Source: a virus. Taken from it: DNA of 64,000 nucleotides. A program made the position numbers and the translations under genes. The DNA lies in IMG/VR virus record IMGVR_UViG_3300050821_007696, positions 1-64,000 of that record; one strand, 5' to 3'. The notes below the pieces were generated by a model. The model was not told the DNA's origin. It saw nothing but the letters and a program-made list of their open reading frames with translations, and made no database searches. Of this stretch, positions 39,301-47,674 are shown piece after piece (within the stretch, counting starts at the first letter, position 1; each line of letters opens with the position of its first letter).

Positions 39301-41415
39301 AAGTGGGTCGGCAATACCAAGAACCCGATGCAGGACCTCAACAAGATCGAGCAGCAGCTGACCGTCGCGTCTTCCAACCTGCTGAAGGACACGCAGAACC
39401 TGGCCGGGGCGATGGGGCAGACGCTGACCACCGCGATTGCCGGGGCGGTCTTCGCCGCGGAGAAGGGACCGCAGGCACTGCAGACGCTTGCTAACGCGAT
39501 GGCCGCGCTCGCTAACGGCAAGGGCTCGGTGACCGGCGTCGAGCAGGCGCTCCAGGCGACCATCCCGGCGCTGGTGCTGATGACGGGCAGCAGCAAGAAC
39601 GCCGAGGCCGAGTTCCTGGCGATGGCCGGGTCGATGCACATCAGCCAGAAGGAGGCGACGGCGCTGTGGAACGCCGTCATGCCCGGGGCGAACTCGCTGG
39701 CGCAGATCACCAAGGCGTCGCAGGCGCTGACCAATGCGACCAATGCGAACTTCACCGCGTTCTCGCACCTTCCCGGCGCCCTGTCCATCAGCACCGCCGG
39801 GTACGCCCAGGTGTGGGCGGCGATCCTCAAGACGGACGCCGGCCTGGTCAACAACCAGGGGTACACGAACGGCGCTAAGAACGCGTTCATCAGCTTCGCG
39901 GTGAACGGCCTGAAGTTCACCGCGGGCGAGGCGACCCGGCTGTGGCAGACGAACCAGGCGCAGAACCTCGTTTCGCTGGCCGGCAAGGCGGGGACCACGG
40001 AAAGCGCTTTCGTCGCCCTGGCCAAGAGCGGCCTCGGGCTGACCACGACGGGCGCGCAGCAGCTGTGGGCGACGCTGCGGCTGCAGTACCTTGACACCCT
40101 GGTCGCCAAGGGCAAGGGCGCGGAAAGCCAGTTCATCGCACTGGCCAAGTCCGGCCTGGACCTGACTACCAGCGCTGCGCAGTCGCTGTGGAACACGATG
40201 CGCAACCAGTACCTGGACACCCTGGGCAGCAAGGCGAACATCACCACCGGCCAGTTCGTCGCGCTGGCCAAGCAGCTCGGCGTGTCGCAGACCGCAGCCA
40301 TCAACCTGTGGCTGTCGCTCCAGAAGCTGCCGCCGGTGGTGAAGGTCGCCGTGGACGAGACGATCGCCGGCGGCGGCAAGATCGTCGTGCAGGGCAACAT
40401 CGTCGCCAACCAGTCGACGGGCATCGCGACCTCGACGATCACCGGCGAGCAGACGTTCAACGGTTACGCCTACGCGGCGGGCGGCGTCGTCCCGGCCGGC
40501 GGCGGCCCGGCGGGCAGGGACAGCAGGCTGGCGATGGTCGCGCCCGGCGAGCTGATCATCCCGACGGCGCACGCGCCCAAGTTCAGCGACATGGCCAGGC
40601 GGTCGGGCATCCCCGGTTTCGCGGCGGGCGGCGTAGTCGGGCAGAGCGACGCTGTGGCGGCGATGAACGCGGCGATCCTGCCCAGCGCCAGCAAGACCAG
40701 CGCCACGATCGTCGGGATGGCGGGCGAGGCGCTGGTCTCGGCGATGGCGGCGCAGCTCAAGACCATCGCTGCGGCGACGGCCGCGATTTCGCTGGCCGGG
40801 GTGTCCAACGCCTCCTCGATGGCGGCGCTTCAGTCGGCCGCGGCGAAGGCCGGGTGGACGGGTGCGCAGTGGACGGCGCTGTTCAATGTCGAGATGCGCG
40901 AGGCCGGGTTCTCGACGACCGCGCAGAACCCGAGCAGCGGCGCCTACGGCATGGCCCAGTTCATTAACGGCCCGAGCGAGTACGCCCTGTACGGGGGCAA
41001 CAGCACCACCGCTGCCGGGCAGGCCGTGGCGATGGTCAACTACATCAAGTCAAGGTACGGGACGCCGTCCGCTGCATGGGCGCACGAGCAGGCGTTCGGC
41101 TGGTACAACCAGGGCGGCGTCGTCCCGCATTCAGCCGGCGGCATGGTCAGCGAGCCGGTGTTCGGCTACGGCAAGTTCTCCGGCATGCCCTACTCGTTCG
41201 CCGAGCGCGGTCCCGAGCAGGTCATTCCCGGCGGCGCGGCCAGCGTGCAGAACCAGCAGCTGCCCGGCATGACTACGTACCAGGCGAACACGCTGATCAG
41301 CCTGATGCAGCAGCAGAACAAGCTCCTGGCCCAGATGCCGTACTCGCAGGCACAGGCCATCAACCAGGCGAACGCCGCCGGAGTCAGGCGCGGGTACTTC
41401 GCGACGAGCGGATGA
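36400..41415 (+). CDS. Tape measure protein with transglycosylase domain
   Basis: The 1671-residue product sets tail length (about 250 nm at 1.5 angstrom per residue, by the family rule) and lies inside the tube. N-terminal Ala/Leu-rich repeats (AAMKATLNAYMKSGIGTV and near-copies, about 30-210) are followed by hydrophobic segments (about 260-350 and 500-600) and long helical stretches with repeated LAKSGLGLTT(T/S)-type units (about 1130-1290). Near the C-terminus an SLT/Rpf-like domain (about 1470-1570; NVEMREAGFSTTAQNPSSGAYGMAQF) probably cuts the wall during entry. GTG start after GAGGAG. Confidence 0.92.
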   Translation: MARLIGDAYIVIYPQGDQFGPQAEAIVKKGLAAIRPTVPVRPQLDKAAAAAVEAQLKALTDDVPISAHLDPAAAAKIEAQLKSFAGNALNLDVNLSNLAALRAATETYFRGIPLGFGIDPAQLAAIKTSIDAFMKSGIGTANVPVAISPAQLAAMKATLNAYMKSGIGTVSVPVSFNAVQIAAMAQALKTYLAAPVPVNVSTAGAMAKVTALAAYTKAALGSGLSVGLNFGAAIGQALTLQAVLSSLQATWGKLGNTTAATAALATAAMLKTSASFINMSTAGGGAFGFLSAQITLFAGVFNKILPKVLSSVSVWHLAADWVVEFGAVFIPATLAITAFGIAVAPVLLDAKNRLQAMSQAASALGVSIGIFNYNAKGAVGPMQQLQNALQPAVWEVTGDAIKVMTANTGGFQAIVRSVTTVVENLAARMTAAFSSPGASQVMKNGALDFQRFGTIIGNLGGALGNFIKDVPGYAEIIQELFVKISAGIEAFTAVAGPVIKAGLALHGFFLYTGLAVTAGVALIGMLARGATALFTFAAGAVDFETVAMSLGASIEALRLSMISFGKSMGALLINPYVLAIAALGLAIYDTVSYWNAASASVSKFTTNLVTSIDAMKGGDALQAIPDAIGQITDQLKIAASSQAFSDIQKNFFNLGNTGNAFAKETQVQLQQVGEAFKSLGSGPIGGELQGFFSHMGAAIKDIFSPAAAEEQQQVSNTKNLQSAFQQLTSQQQNLLTVTGDLMTGQKLGNTATFTWAQSLGILDAAGVQASDSLQLMETKVEGFLAGWSQFGLNASQIGNAVNALSLQTEMGQTSVSKLTSAYSNFISTVTGGESAFTTFGEGLSTLNQAFSSAGASGVTFSDSLGKFSVKGTAAGASMNGLTQASLNARGAFATEVTNATGLYNSLLTLSSVSAAGAQGQNLLAQAGKDMVAVLLPLAKGSQTAMAEVSALAQLAGGPATTSFQALSKWVGNTKNPMQDLNKIEQQLTVASSNLLKDTQNLAGAMGQTLTTAIAGAVFAAEKGPQALQTLANAMAALANGKGSVTGVEQALQATIPALVLMTGSSKNAEAEFLAMAGSMHISQKEATALWNAVMPGANSLAQITKASQALTNATNANFTAFSHLPGALSISTAGYAQVWAAILKTDAGLVNNQGYTNGAKNAFISFAVNGLKFTAGEATRLWQTNQAQNLVSLAGKAGTTESAFVALAKSGLGLTTTGAQQLWATLRLQYLDTLVAKGKGAESQFIALAKSGLDLTTSAAQSLWNTMRNQYLDTLGSKANITTGQFVALAKQLGVSQTAAINLWLSLQKLPPVVKVAVDETIAGGGKIVVQGNIVANQSTGIATSTITGEQTFNGYAYAAGGVVPAGGGPAGRDSRLAMVAPGELIIPTAHAPKFSDMARRSGIPGFAAGGVVGQSDAVAAMNAAILPSASKTSATIVGMAGEALVSAMAAQLKTIAAATAAISLAGVSNASSMAALQSAAAKAGWTGAQWTALFNVEMREAGFSTTAQNPSSGAYGMAQFINGPSEYALYGGNSTTAAGQAVAMVNYIKSRYGTPSAAWAHEQAFGWYNQGGVVPHSAGGMVSEPVFGYGKFSGMPYSFAERGPEQVIPGGAASVQNQQLPGMTTYQANTLISLMQQQNKLLAQMPYSQAQAINQANAAGVRRGYFATSG

Positions 41416-41481
41416 CCGCTGCGGGCGTATCCGTTGTAGGTTGCGTGAGTATTGTGGCCCGCGTGACAGCCAGCGTGACTG

Positions 41482-41487
41482 TAGTAT
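41482..41487 (+). promoter_or_regulatory. -10 box TAGTAT of the tRNA-Arg/Phe unit
   Basis: TAGTAT lies exactly six bases before the first base of the tRNA-Arg, so transcription may start at the mature 5' end without need for RNase P trimming. Confidence 0.45.
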
Positions 41488-41493
41488 ATGTGT

Positions 41494-41565
41494 GCGCCCG
41501 TAGCTCAGCGGATAGAGCACCTGCCTACGGAGCAGATGGCGAGGGTTCGAGTCCCTCCGGGCGCA
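41494..41565 (+). tRNA. tRNA-Arg (anticodon ACG)
   Basis: The acceptor GCGCCCG pairs with CGGGCGC (41558-41564), discriminator A. The D-stem is GCTC/GAGC, and the anticodon loop CTACGGA carries ACG. The T-arm is GAGGG/TTCGAGT/CCCTC. The first pair of the anticodon stem is C-A. CCA is not encoded. It reads CGU and, with A34 edited to inosine, CGC, frequent codons in this genome. Confidence 0.88.
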
Positions 41566-41566
41566 C

Positions 41567-41639
41567 GTGCCTGTAGCTCAGGCGGGAGAGCGGTCCCCTG
41601 AAAAGGGACAGGGCGGCGGTCCGATTCCGTCCGGGCACA
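41567..41639 (+). tRNA. tRNA-Phe (anticodon GAA)
   Basis: The acceptor GTGCCTG pairs with CGGGCAC (41632-41638), discriminator A. The anticodon stem GTCCC/GGGAC encloses CTGAAAA with GAA. The T-loop reads TCCGATT, a departure from the usual TTCGANT, so it may be slightly degenerate. It begins one base after the tRNA-Arg. Confidence 0.8.
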
Positions 41640-41644
41640 CGGCC

Positions 41645-41660
41645 AGTGCCAGCTGGCACT
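41645..41660. promoter_or_regulatory. 16-bp palindrome, copy 4 of 5
   Basis: AGTGCCAGCTGGCACT lies five bases after the tRNA-Phe. On the minus strand it overlaps the TAG stop of the small leftward gene at 41659-41856, in the same way as copies 1-3 overlap stops on the plus strand. Confidence 0.75.
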
Positions 41661-41856
41661 ACGGTTCCGGGCGGCACCCGCAGCCGGGCACCTGGTAGCC
41701 GTCATCCGGCGCCGACGGCTCGGCCGATACGTACATGACGCTGACGGTGCCGCGCGGGCAGCGGTGCTGCACCAGGGGGGATGCCGTCGCGTTCTCCTGC
41801 ACTCGTGAACTGCAGGCGGCGGCAGAGTGGGTTCCGTCTCCAAAGATGGCCCGCAC
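41659..41856 (-). CDS. Small leftward protein with Cys-rich tail
   Basis: The 65-residue frame from GTG 41856 ends HRCPRGTVSVMYVSAEPSAP, then GCGCRPEP. A later GTG could shorten it to 47. Three Cys and a His could bind metal. Its TAG stop overlaps the palindrome exactly as in three better-supported genes, which is the main argument that it is real. It faces the tRNA genes. Confidence 0.4.
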   Translation of the reverse strand: MRAIFGDGTHSAAACSSRVQENATASPLVQHRCPRGTVSVMYVSAEPSAPDDGYQVPGCGCRPEP

Positions 41857-41969
41857 AGCGGTAACCCGTGTAACTCCTGAGTAGCGGCGCGTATTCCGCC
41901 GGGATAGAGTCCTGACAAGGAGCGCCCAGTACTCGCTGAGCTGGCCTGAAGTACCGACACGGAGGACGT
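41857..41969 (+). other. Leader before the first large tail gene
   Basis: No gene is seen. GGATAGAGTCCTGACAAGGAG (about 41900) includes a TAGAGT box, and ACGGAGG precedes GTG 41970 as ribosome site. Confidence 0.35.
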
Positions 41970-44900
41970 GTGCCGGCCTACTCAGGCTCTGCTTTCCCGT
42001 ACTGGATGACGATCGCCGGCAACGGCTCTGTCGCCAACCCCGGGGCGGTGTCCGAGAATATCCCGGTCACGGTCGGTACCAGCTACACGCTCACCGCGGA
42101 CGCGTCGTTCTCCGGGTTCTTCGCCGGCGGCATGAAGCTGACGCTGACCTGGTTCCAGTCGAACGGCACGCAGATCAGCCAGGTCACCGCGACCAGCGGC
42201 GCGATGTCACCGAACCAGATCGTCTCCCTGTCGACCACCCCGACGGCGGCCCCTGCTACCGCGGCCTACGCGGTCGCCACGGTCGCTGCCGCCGGGCTGC
42301 CCGGGGCTTCGAACGTGCTGTCGGTGTACGCGGCCTCGGTTGCCCCGCAGGGCAGTGTCAGCATCAACGTCAACTACGCCTTCACCTGGACTTTCTGGCC
42401 GTGGACGGCGGTCAATAGCGCGTCGCTTGGCTGGCAGGCGAGCCAGTTCCTGCCGCAGAACTCCGACTCCCTGGTCCTGGCGCAGACGATCGAGCTGATG
42501 GGCGGCGCGGGCGGCGTGCCCTGCCAGGCGGTCCCGTCCCTGCTCGACTCCAACGGCACGGGACCGCGGTTCCGGGTGCTGGCGCCGCCGTCGATGAACA
42601 GCGCGGCCTACGGGTACGAGGGCAGCTACGACTTGAACGCGCCGCAGCCGACCCAGGACGTCGTGGCGTCGATGCTGCTCGACGGCGAGCGGCCTTTCGG
42701 GACAAGAGCGGCAAACCGGACGATGACTATCCCGGTCATTATCTTCGGCACGCTCGCCGGCGGCATGCGCCAGGTGCTGGCCGCCCGCGAGTACCTCATG
42801 AGCCTGATCGACCGGCAGACCTGGCAGATCACCTGGACGCCGGCCGATACCGGCAAGCCGCTGATCTACGACTGCTTCCGCGCGCTGCCGTCCGTCCCGG
42901 TGTACGGCTTCAACTACAGCGCAGGCGGCAGCGCGTCGGGCTCCGCGGTTGGACGGCCTAACTACCCGGTCGCCCTGATCACCTTGTCGATCCAGGCGCT
43001 GCCCTACGGCCGGTCCGACATCGACGGCATCCAGTCACTGCCGTTCTCCAACAGCCTGCTCAGCTCCCCCGTGCCTCCCGGCTCGGTCAGCATCGACACC
43101 TTTTCCTCGGTGACCGGCGGCCAGGGCTGGGTGCAGGACAGCACCAAGTTCGTCCAGGGCGGCACCGCGTCCATCCGCTACGACGCGCCCGTGCCTGTTG
43201 CCAGTCCCTACCCGGCGGCCGTCTACTCCCGCACCCTGGGCGCGGCGGCGAGCATCATCGGGCTGCCCGCCCTGTCGGTGTGGCTCGGGCAGGCGTACGA
43301 CACGCAGTGGCCCGCGTCCCCGTCGTTCGCCTCCAACGTCACCCTCGCCTGGACGCTGACCGACGGGCTCGGCCGCACCCTGTCGTTCTCTAAGACGCAG
43401 AACGCCGCCGCCTGGGGCGCCACCCCGTCCACGCCCAAGTGGACCCTGGTCACCGCCGCGATCCCGCAGGGCACGGCGAACTTCTCCTACGGCGACGTCA
43501 CCGCCTACAGCGTGCGCGTCACCAACTGGGCCGGCTCGGGCACCACCGGCCTGGTGCGGATGCACGCCTGGCTCAACGACCTGGTCGCCAACCCGCAGAC
43601 CGTCGCCAACCAGGCGTCCCCGCGCGGCACGCTGTACAACCTGTTCTCACTGCCCGGCAGCGCCCGCGCCCCGGTCAACGTGCAGGCGCAGCTGCCCGCC
43701 ACCGCCCCGGTCACCCAGGAGATCACCACCCCGTCCTCGGGTACCTGGATCGTCCCGCCCGCCGTCTACCAGCTGCAGGGCGAGTGCTGGGGCGCAGGCG
43801 GCGCGGGCGCAACCGTCAACCAGTCCCGGCCGACCGCGGGCGGCGGCGGGGGCGGCGGCGAGTACGCAGCCGAGCCTGTCCTGAACGTGCTGCCCGGCAT
43901 GCAGGTGCCCTACAGCCTCGGCGCCGGCGGCACCCCGTCGCAGATCCAGCAGACGGTCATCGACCAGACGGTACCCGGCCTGCACAGCTGGCTCTGCCCG
44001 GCGAACGTCACCAGCGCCCTGGTGGAGTGTTGGGGCGGCGGCGCAGCGGGAGCCGCGGGAGCAGGCGGTGGCGGGGCCGGCGGTTACGCCTCGGCGAACA
44101 TCAGCGTAATCCCCGGCACGTCCTACCTGCTGTCCGTCGGGGCCGGCGGCCAGGCCAACACCGGCACCACCTCAGCGGACAACGCGGCCCGCAACGGCGG
44201 CTCTACCTGGTTCGGCGGTCCCGGCACGACGGGTACCGGCAACGCGCTGATCGTCGCGACCGGCGGCATCTCGCCGCAGACCGGCACCGCAGGCGGCGGC
44301 ACCGGCGGCACCGGCGCGGTATCCGGCCTCGGCATCGCCGACGGCACCTTCGAGAGCGGCGTCAGCCAGTGGACCCCGGTGAATGCCGCCGTCGTGCGGT
44401 CCTCGGCGCAGGCGCACAGCGGCACCTACAGCGCGCAGGTCACCGTGTCGGGTTCCCCGGCGTCGGCGTCCCTGCAAGACGGCATTTCCTACATGGTCTC
44501 GGTCAGCCCCGGCGTGCAGTACACCACCACCCTGTGGGTGTACACCGCGACGGCCGGGCAGACGATGCACGCGTCGGTCTTCTGGTACGACAAGAACTTC
44601 AACCCCCTGTCCACCTCCGCGGCCAGCGGCACCGGGATCAGCGCGAGCACCTGGACCCTGCTGAGCGAGACCGCCACGGCGCCGGCCGGGGCCGTGTACG
44701 CCGCGTACGGCCCGGTGGTCACGTCGCCTGCTGCGAACCTGGTGTTCTACACCGACGACGTGTTCCTGAACTACGCCGTCACCACGACCTACCCCGGCGG
44801 CAACGGCGGCCACGCTCCCGGCGGGGGCGGCGGCGGAGGCGGCGGCTGCGGCGACCATACAGGCCGCGGCCATCACGGGCACCCCCCGGCGTCCAACGGG

Positions 44901-47660
44901 AACGGCGCGGCCTGGTGCGGCTCCGGGCAGGGCGGCAGCGCGCAGGGCCAGGGCGGCGGCGGCGGCAGCGGCGCGTCGGCTCCCGGTACGCCGTCAGGCG
45001 GAAGTTCCCCCGGCGGCGGCGGAGGCGGCGGTTTCTGCGGTGCCTACTTCCAGTACGCCGCGCAGGCCGCCCAGGCGACGCCGGGCCAGGCGCAAGTCAA
45101 CTACATGGGCGCTAACGGCGCCAACGGCCTGGTGCAGCTCACCTACGCCATCGGCAACGGCAGCCCGGTCAACGGCGGCAGCACCACCTTCGGGTCGTCG
45201 AGTACTACCGGGACCGTGGTGACCGCGAACGGCGGCCAGTCGGTCGCGCTGAATTCCGCGACGGGAGCAGTCGGCGGCAGCGGTTCCTCGAACACCCTGC
45301 ACACCCCCGGCGGCGCAGGCGGCCTCGACACCGGCACGTCGATGGGCTCGTGGATGCTCGGCCCGTCAGTCAGCTCGCTGTTCCAGACGCTGTCCTCGTT
45401 CAGCTACAGCGCGGCCAGCCACACCTCCGGCGCCGCGGCCAGCTCGTGCGCGCAGGGCGGCGCCGTCGTGCTCGTGCAGTCGGCGGCCCCTGTATTCGAC
45501 CTGACCGTCACCGACTCCGCGGGCAACACCTACCTGAACCAGGGGCAGCAGGGCGGCGGCGCCGGCGGATCGACTGGCTGCATCTACGTGTTCACCTCGC
45601 CGCTGGTCTTCCCGGTCACGACGAGCACCACCCTGACCGTAAGCTCGGCGACCAGCCAGCAGTACGGCGCCATCTGGTACGCCAGCCCGTGGATCACCGA
45701 CTCCACCGGGAGCAACACCGGGCAGGGTAACGGCACCGGCACTGCGGTCAGCGGCCAGTTCGGGGTCACCGACAATGTCTCGGCGCAGTACGAGCTGGTG
45801 CTGGCGTTCAACGCCACCAACCAGAGCTTCGGCACCCCGACGTTCGGCGGCAAGCTCTGGTACGCGCCCGGCTCGACGGCTTCCCTGCTGTCCGGCAGCC
45901 TGTCGATGCAGGCGTACGTCGGCCTGAACGAGGGCGGCGGCACCGGCACGGCGAACGGCGACCAGTTCGCGCTGACCCTCGGCGGCAGCTCGTCGTGGGC
46001 GGTGCTGTGCATCCCGCTGATGGCCGCCAGCCAGCAGGCGTACACGCCCAAGCTCGACTGGCGGGCCGGCACCACGCCGGGAGCATCGACCACGTGGGGC
46101 ATCGACGCCTCCGTCTCCGCCGAGGGCATGATCGCCGTCGTCGGCATGGCAGGCAGTGGCTCGTCAATCACCGCCGGGCCGAGCGCGTTCAGCGACCAGG
46201 GAGGCAACGCCTACACCGTCCGGAGCACAGTCGTCCTGCCGTCTAACGGCGGCGTGGTGTTCCTGGCGACCGCCCCGGTCACCGCGGCGATGGTGCAGGG
46301 CGCGTCGGGCACGGTCAGCTGGGGCCACGCCTCGGCCGCGCCGAACTACTGGACCGCCGCGTACTGGATTCCTAACGCCACCGGCTTCGACGGCGTGTCG
46401 GCGGTAACCGGCAGCAGCTCGGCTCCGGCCGCGGTGTACGCCCCGTCGGCCAGCAACACCATGGCTTTCGCTGTGTTCGGTAACGCCGTGACAGGCACTG
46501 CTGCGGTGAGCGGGGCTGCCGCGCCGTGGAACTACATCGACACCAATACCCAGTCGTACCTGGACGCTCAGACATGGGCTTGCCAGGTGACCGACGTCAA
46601 CCCGGTAACCGCGTCGGGTTCGCTCGGTATCTCCGCCCCGTGGGCCGTGCTCGTATTCGGGCTCCAGATGAGCGTGCGGGCAGCGGGCGGCGGCGCGGCG
46701 GGCGGTCCCGGCAATGCGGGCTACCCGTCTACTTTCTACGGGGGCGGTCCAGGCTACTCCGGCGGCGGCAAGGGCGGTCTCGGTGCGCAGTCCCTGAATA
46801 CCAACGGCGGGGGCGCCAGCCTGCCTGGCGGAGGCGGGGGCGGCTCGTTCGGCTCGACGACGACCTCGATTCCCGGCGGCCAGGGCGGGCAGGGCGCGGT
46901 ACGGGTAACTTACAGCCCGCCGCTGACTCCGTTCAACACGCTGATCGTGCACCGGCCGGGGCAGGGGGCTAACCAGAATCTCAGCCCGCTGCTGTCCATT
47001 CCGTTCTCTGACGTGCCCAATAACACTGAGTACACCGTCGTGAACGCTTCCCAGCCGTCGGTGAACGCGGTGTTCAACAGCACCTACACGGTCATCCTGG
47101 TCAACCACGCCTGGGACTCGGCGAACCTCGGCAGCGCCCGGACGATCACCGTGACCGTCTCGCAGTACGAGTACCCCGGCGGCCCGGCCAGCTCCGTCCA
47201 GGTCAGCCGGTCGGTGACGCCGTCGACGGACGTGGTGAACGGCATCCTCAACATGGGCGAGGTCACCCTGCCCATCAAGGACTACGCCAAGTTCAACGAC
47301 CAGTCGCACTTCACCGTGTCGGTCAACGATACCGACCAGAACGACCGGTTCATGGACGTGCTGTTCCTCGACACGACCGGGCAGACCGTGATGATCAACA
47401 TCGACCCCAGCCAGCCGGGCTACAACACCTACGTCAACTACTACATCGACGAGCCGACCGCCGACCGCGACCTGGGCTTCGTCGGTGGCACCTGCCAGGA
47501 CCGGCAGCACAACGTGAGCCTGATGGAGTACACGTTCATCTCCGGCGGCCCGCTGTACATCGGCGCGGGTGACAACCTGCTGCTGACCTACTCCCCGTCA
47601 GGTGCGCCGAGCCTCGGGCTGTCCTATAGCCCTCGCTGGTACCTAGATAGAATTGTGTGA
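41970..47660 (+). CDS. Giant minor tail protein (distal tail/Gly-rich)
   Basis: The 1896-residue product has an N-terminal beta-domain (about 1-135), then a part resembling distal tail proteins (about 140-350; MTIPVIIFGTLAGGMRQVLAAREYLMSLIDRQTWQITW). Carbohydrate-binding-like beta-sandwiches follow (about 370-545 and 790-940). Several Gly-rich tracts (about 620-780, 950-1090 and 1560-1650; TAGGGGGGGEYAAEP) look like collagen- or spider-silk-type sheets that hold loops. The C-terminal part is beta-rich. It follows the tape measure, where Dit and Tal-type proteins lie. A host-binding role is likely. Confidence 0.72.
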   Translation: MPAYSGSAFPYWMTIAGNGSVANPGAVSENIPVTVGTSYTLTADASFSGFFAGGMKLTLTWFQSNGTQISQVTATSGAMSPNQIVSLSTTPTAAPATAAYAVATVAAAGLPGASNVLSVYAASVAPQGSVSINVNYAFTWTFWPWTAVNSASLGWQASQFLPQNSDSLVLAQTIELMGGAGGVPCQAVPSLLDSNGTGPRFRVLAPPSMNSAAYGYEGSYDLNAPQPTQDVVASMLLDGERPFGTRAANRTMTIPVIIFGTLAGGMRQVLAAREYLMSLIDRQTWQITWTPADTGKPLIYDCFRALPSVPVYGFNYSAGGSASGSAVGRPNYPVALITLSIQALPYGRSDIDGIQSLPFSNSLLSSPVPPGSVSIDTFSSVTGGQGWVQDSTKFVQGGTASIRYDAPVPVASPYPAAVYSRTLGAAASIIGLPALSVWLGQAYDTQWPASPSFASNVTLAWTLTDGLGRTLSFSKTQNAAAWGATPSTPKWTLVTAAIPQGTANFSYGDVTAYSVRVTNWAGSGTTGLVRMHAWLNDLVANPQTVANQASPRGTLYNLFSLPGSARAPVNVQAQLPATAPVTQEITTPSSGTWIVPPAVYQLQGECWGAGGAGATVNQSRPTAGGGGGGGEYAAEPVLNVLPGMQVPYSLGAGGTPSQIQQTVIDQTVPGLHSWLCPANVTSALVECWGGGAAGAAGAGGGGAGGYASANISVIPGTSYLLSVGAGGQANTGTTSADNAARNGGSTWFGGPGTTGTGNALIVATGGISPQTGTAGGGTGGTGAVSGLGIADGTFESGVSQWTPVNAAVVRSSAQAHSGTYSAQVTVSGSPASASLQDGISYMVSVSPGVQYTTTLWVYTATAGQTMHASVFWYDKNFNPLSTSAASGTGISASTWTLLSETATAPAGAVYAAYGPVVTSPAANLVFYTDDVFLNYAVTTTYPGGNGGHAPGGGGGGGGGCGDHTGRGHHGHPPASNGNGAAWCGSGQGGSAQGQGGGGGSGASAPGTPSGGSSPGGGGGGGFCGAYFQYAAQAAQATPGQAQVNYMGANGANGLVQLTYAIGNGSPVNGGSTTFGSSSTTGTVVTANGGQSVALNSATGAVGGSGSSNTLHTPGGAGGLDTGTSMGSWMLGPSVSSLFQTLSSFSYSAASHTSGAAASSCAQGGAVVLVQSAAPVFDLTVTDSAGNTYLNQGQQGGGAGGSTGCIYVFTSPLVFPVTTSTTLTVSSATSQQYGAIWYASPWITDSTGSNTGQGNGTGTAVSGQFGVTDNVSAQYELVLAFNATNQSFGTPTFGGKLWYAPGSTASLLSGSLSMQAYVGLNEGGGTGTANGDQFALTLGGSSSWAVLCIPLMAASQQAYTPKLDWRAGTTPGASTTWGIDASVSAEGMIAVVGMAGSGSSITAGPSAFSDQGGNAYTVRSTVVLPSNGGVVFLATAPVTAAMVQGASGTVSWGHASAAPNYWTAAYWIPNATGFDGVSAVTGSSSAPAAVYAPSASNTMAFAVFGNAVTGTAAVSGAAAPWNYIDTNTQSYLDAQTWACQVTDVNPVTASGSLGISAPWAVLVFGLQMSVRAAGGGAAGGPGNAGYPSTFYGGGPGYSGGGKGGLGAQSLNTNGGGASLPGGGGGGSFGSTTTSIPGGQGGQGAVRVTYSPPLTPFNTLIVHRPGQGANQNLSPLLSIPFSDVPNNTEYTVVNASQPSVNAVFNSTYTVILVNHAWDSANLGSARTITVTVSQYEYPGGPASSVQVSRSVTPSTDVVNGILNMGEVTLPIKDYAKFNDQSHFTVSVNDTDQNDRFMDVLFLDTTGQTVMINIDPSQPGYNTYVNYYIDEPTADRDLGFVGGTCQDRQHNVSLMEYTFISGGPLYIGAGDNLLLTYSPSGAPSLGLSYSPRWYLDRIV

Positions 47661-47674
47661 CGGGTGGTGACTGA

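Noticed and set aside
43439-45115. 558-codon plus-strand frame in the giant tail gene
   Set aside because: Arg/Pro/Gly-rich second-frame shadow; the first frame has a consistent domain plan.
46164-47510. 448-codon minus-strand frame in the giant tail gene
   Set aside because: Shadow of a beta-rich tail protein in high-GC DNA.
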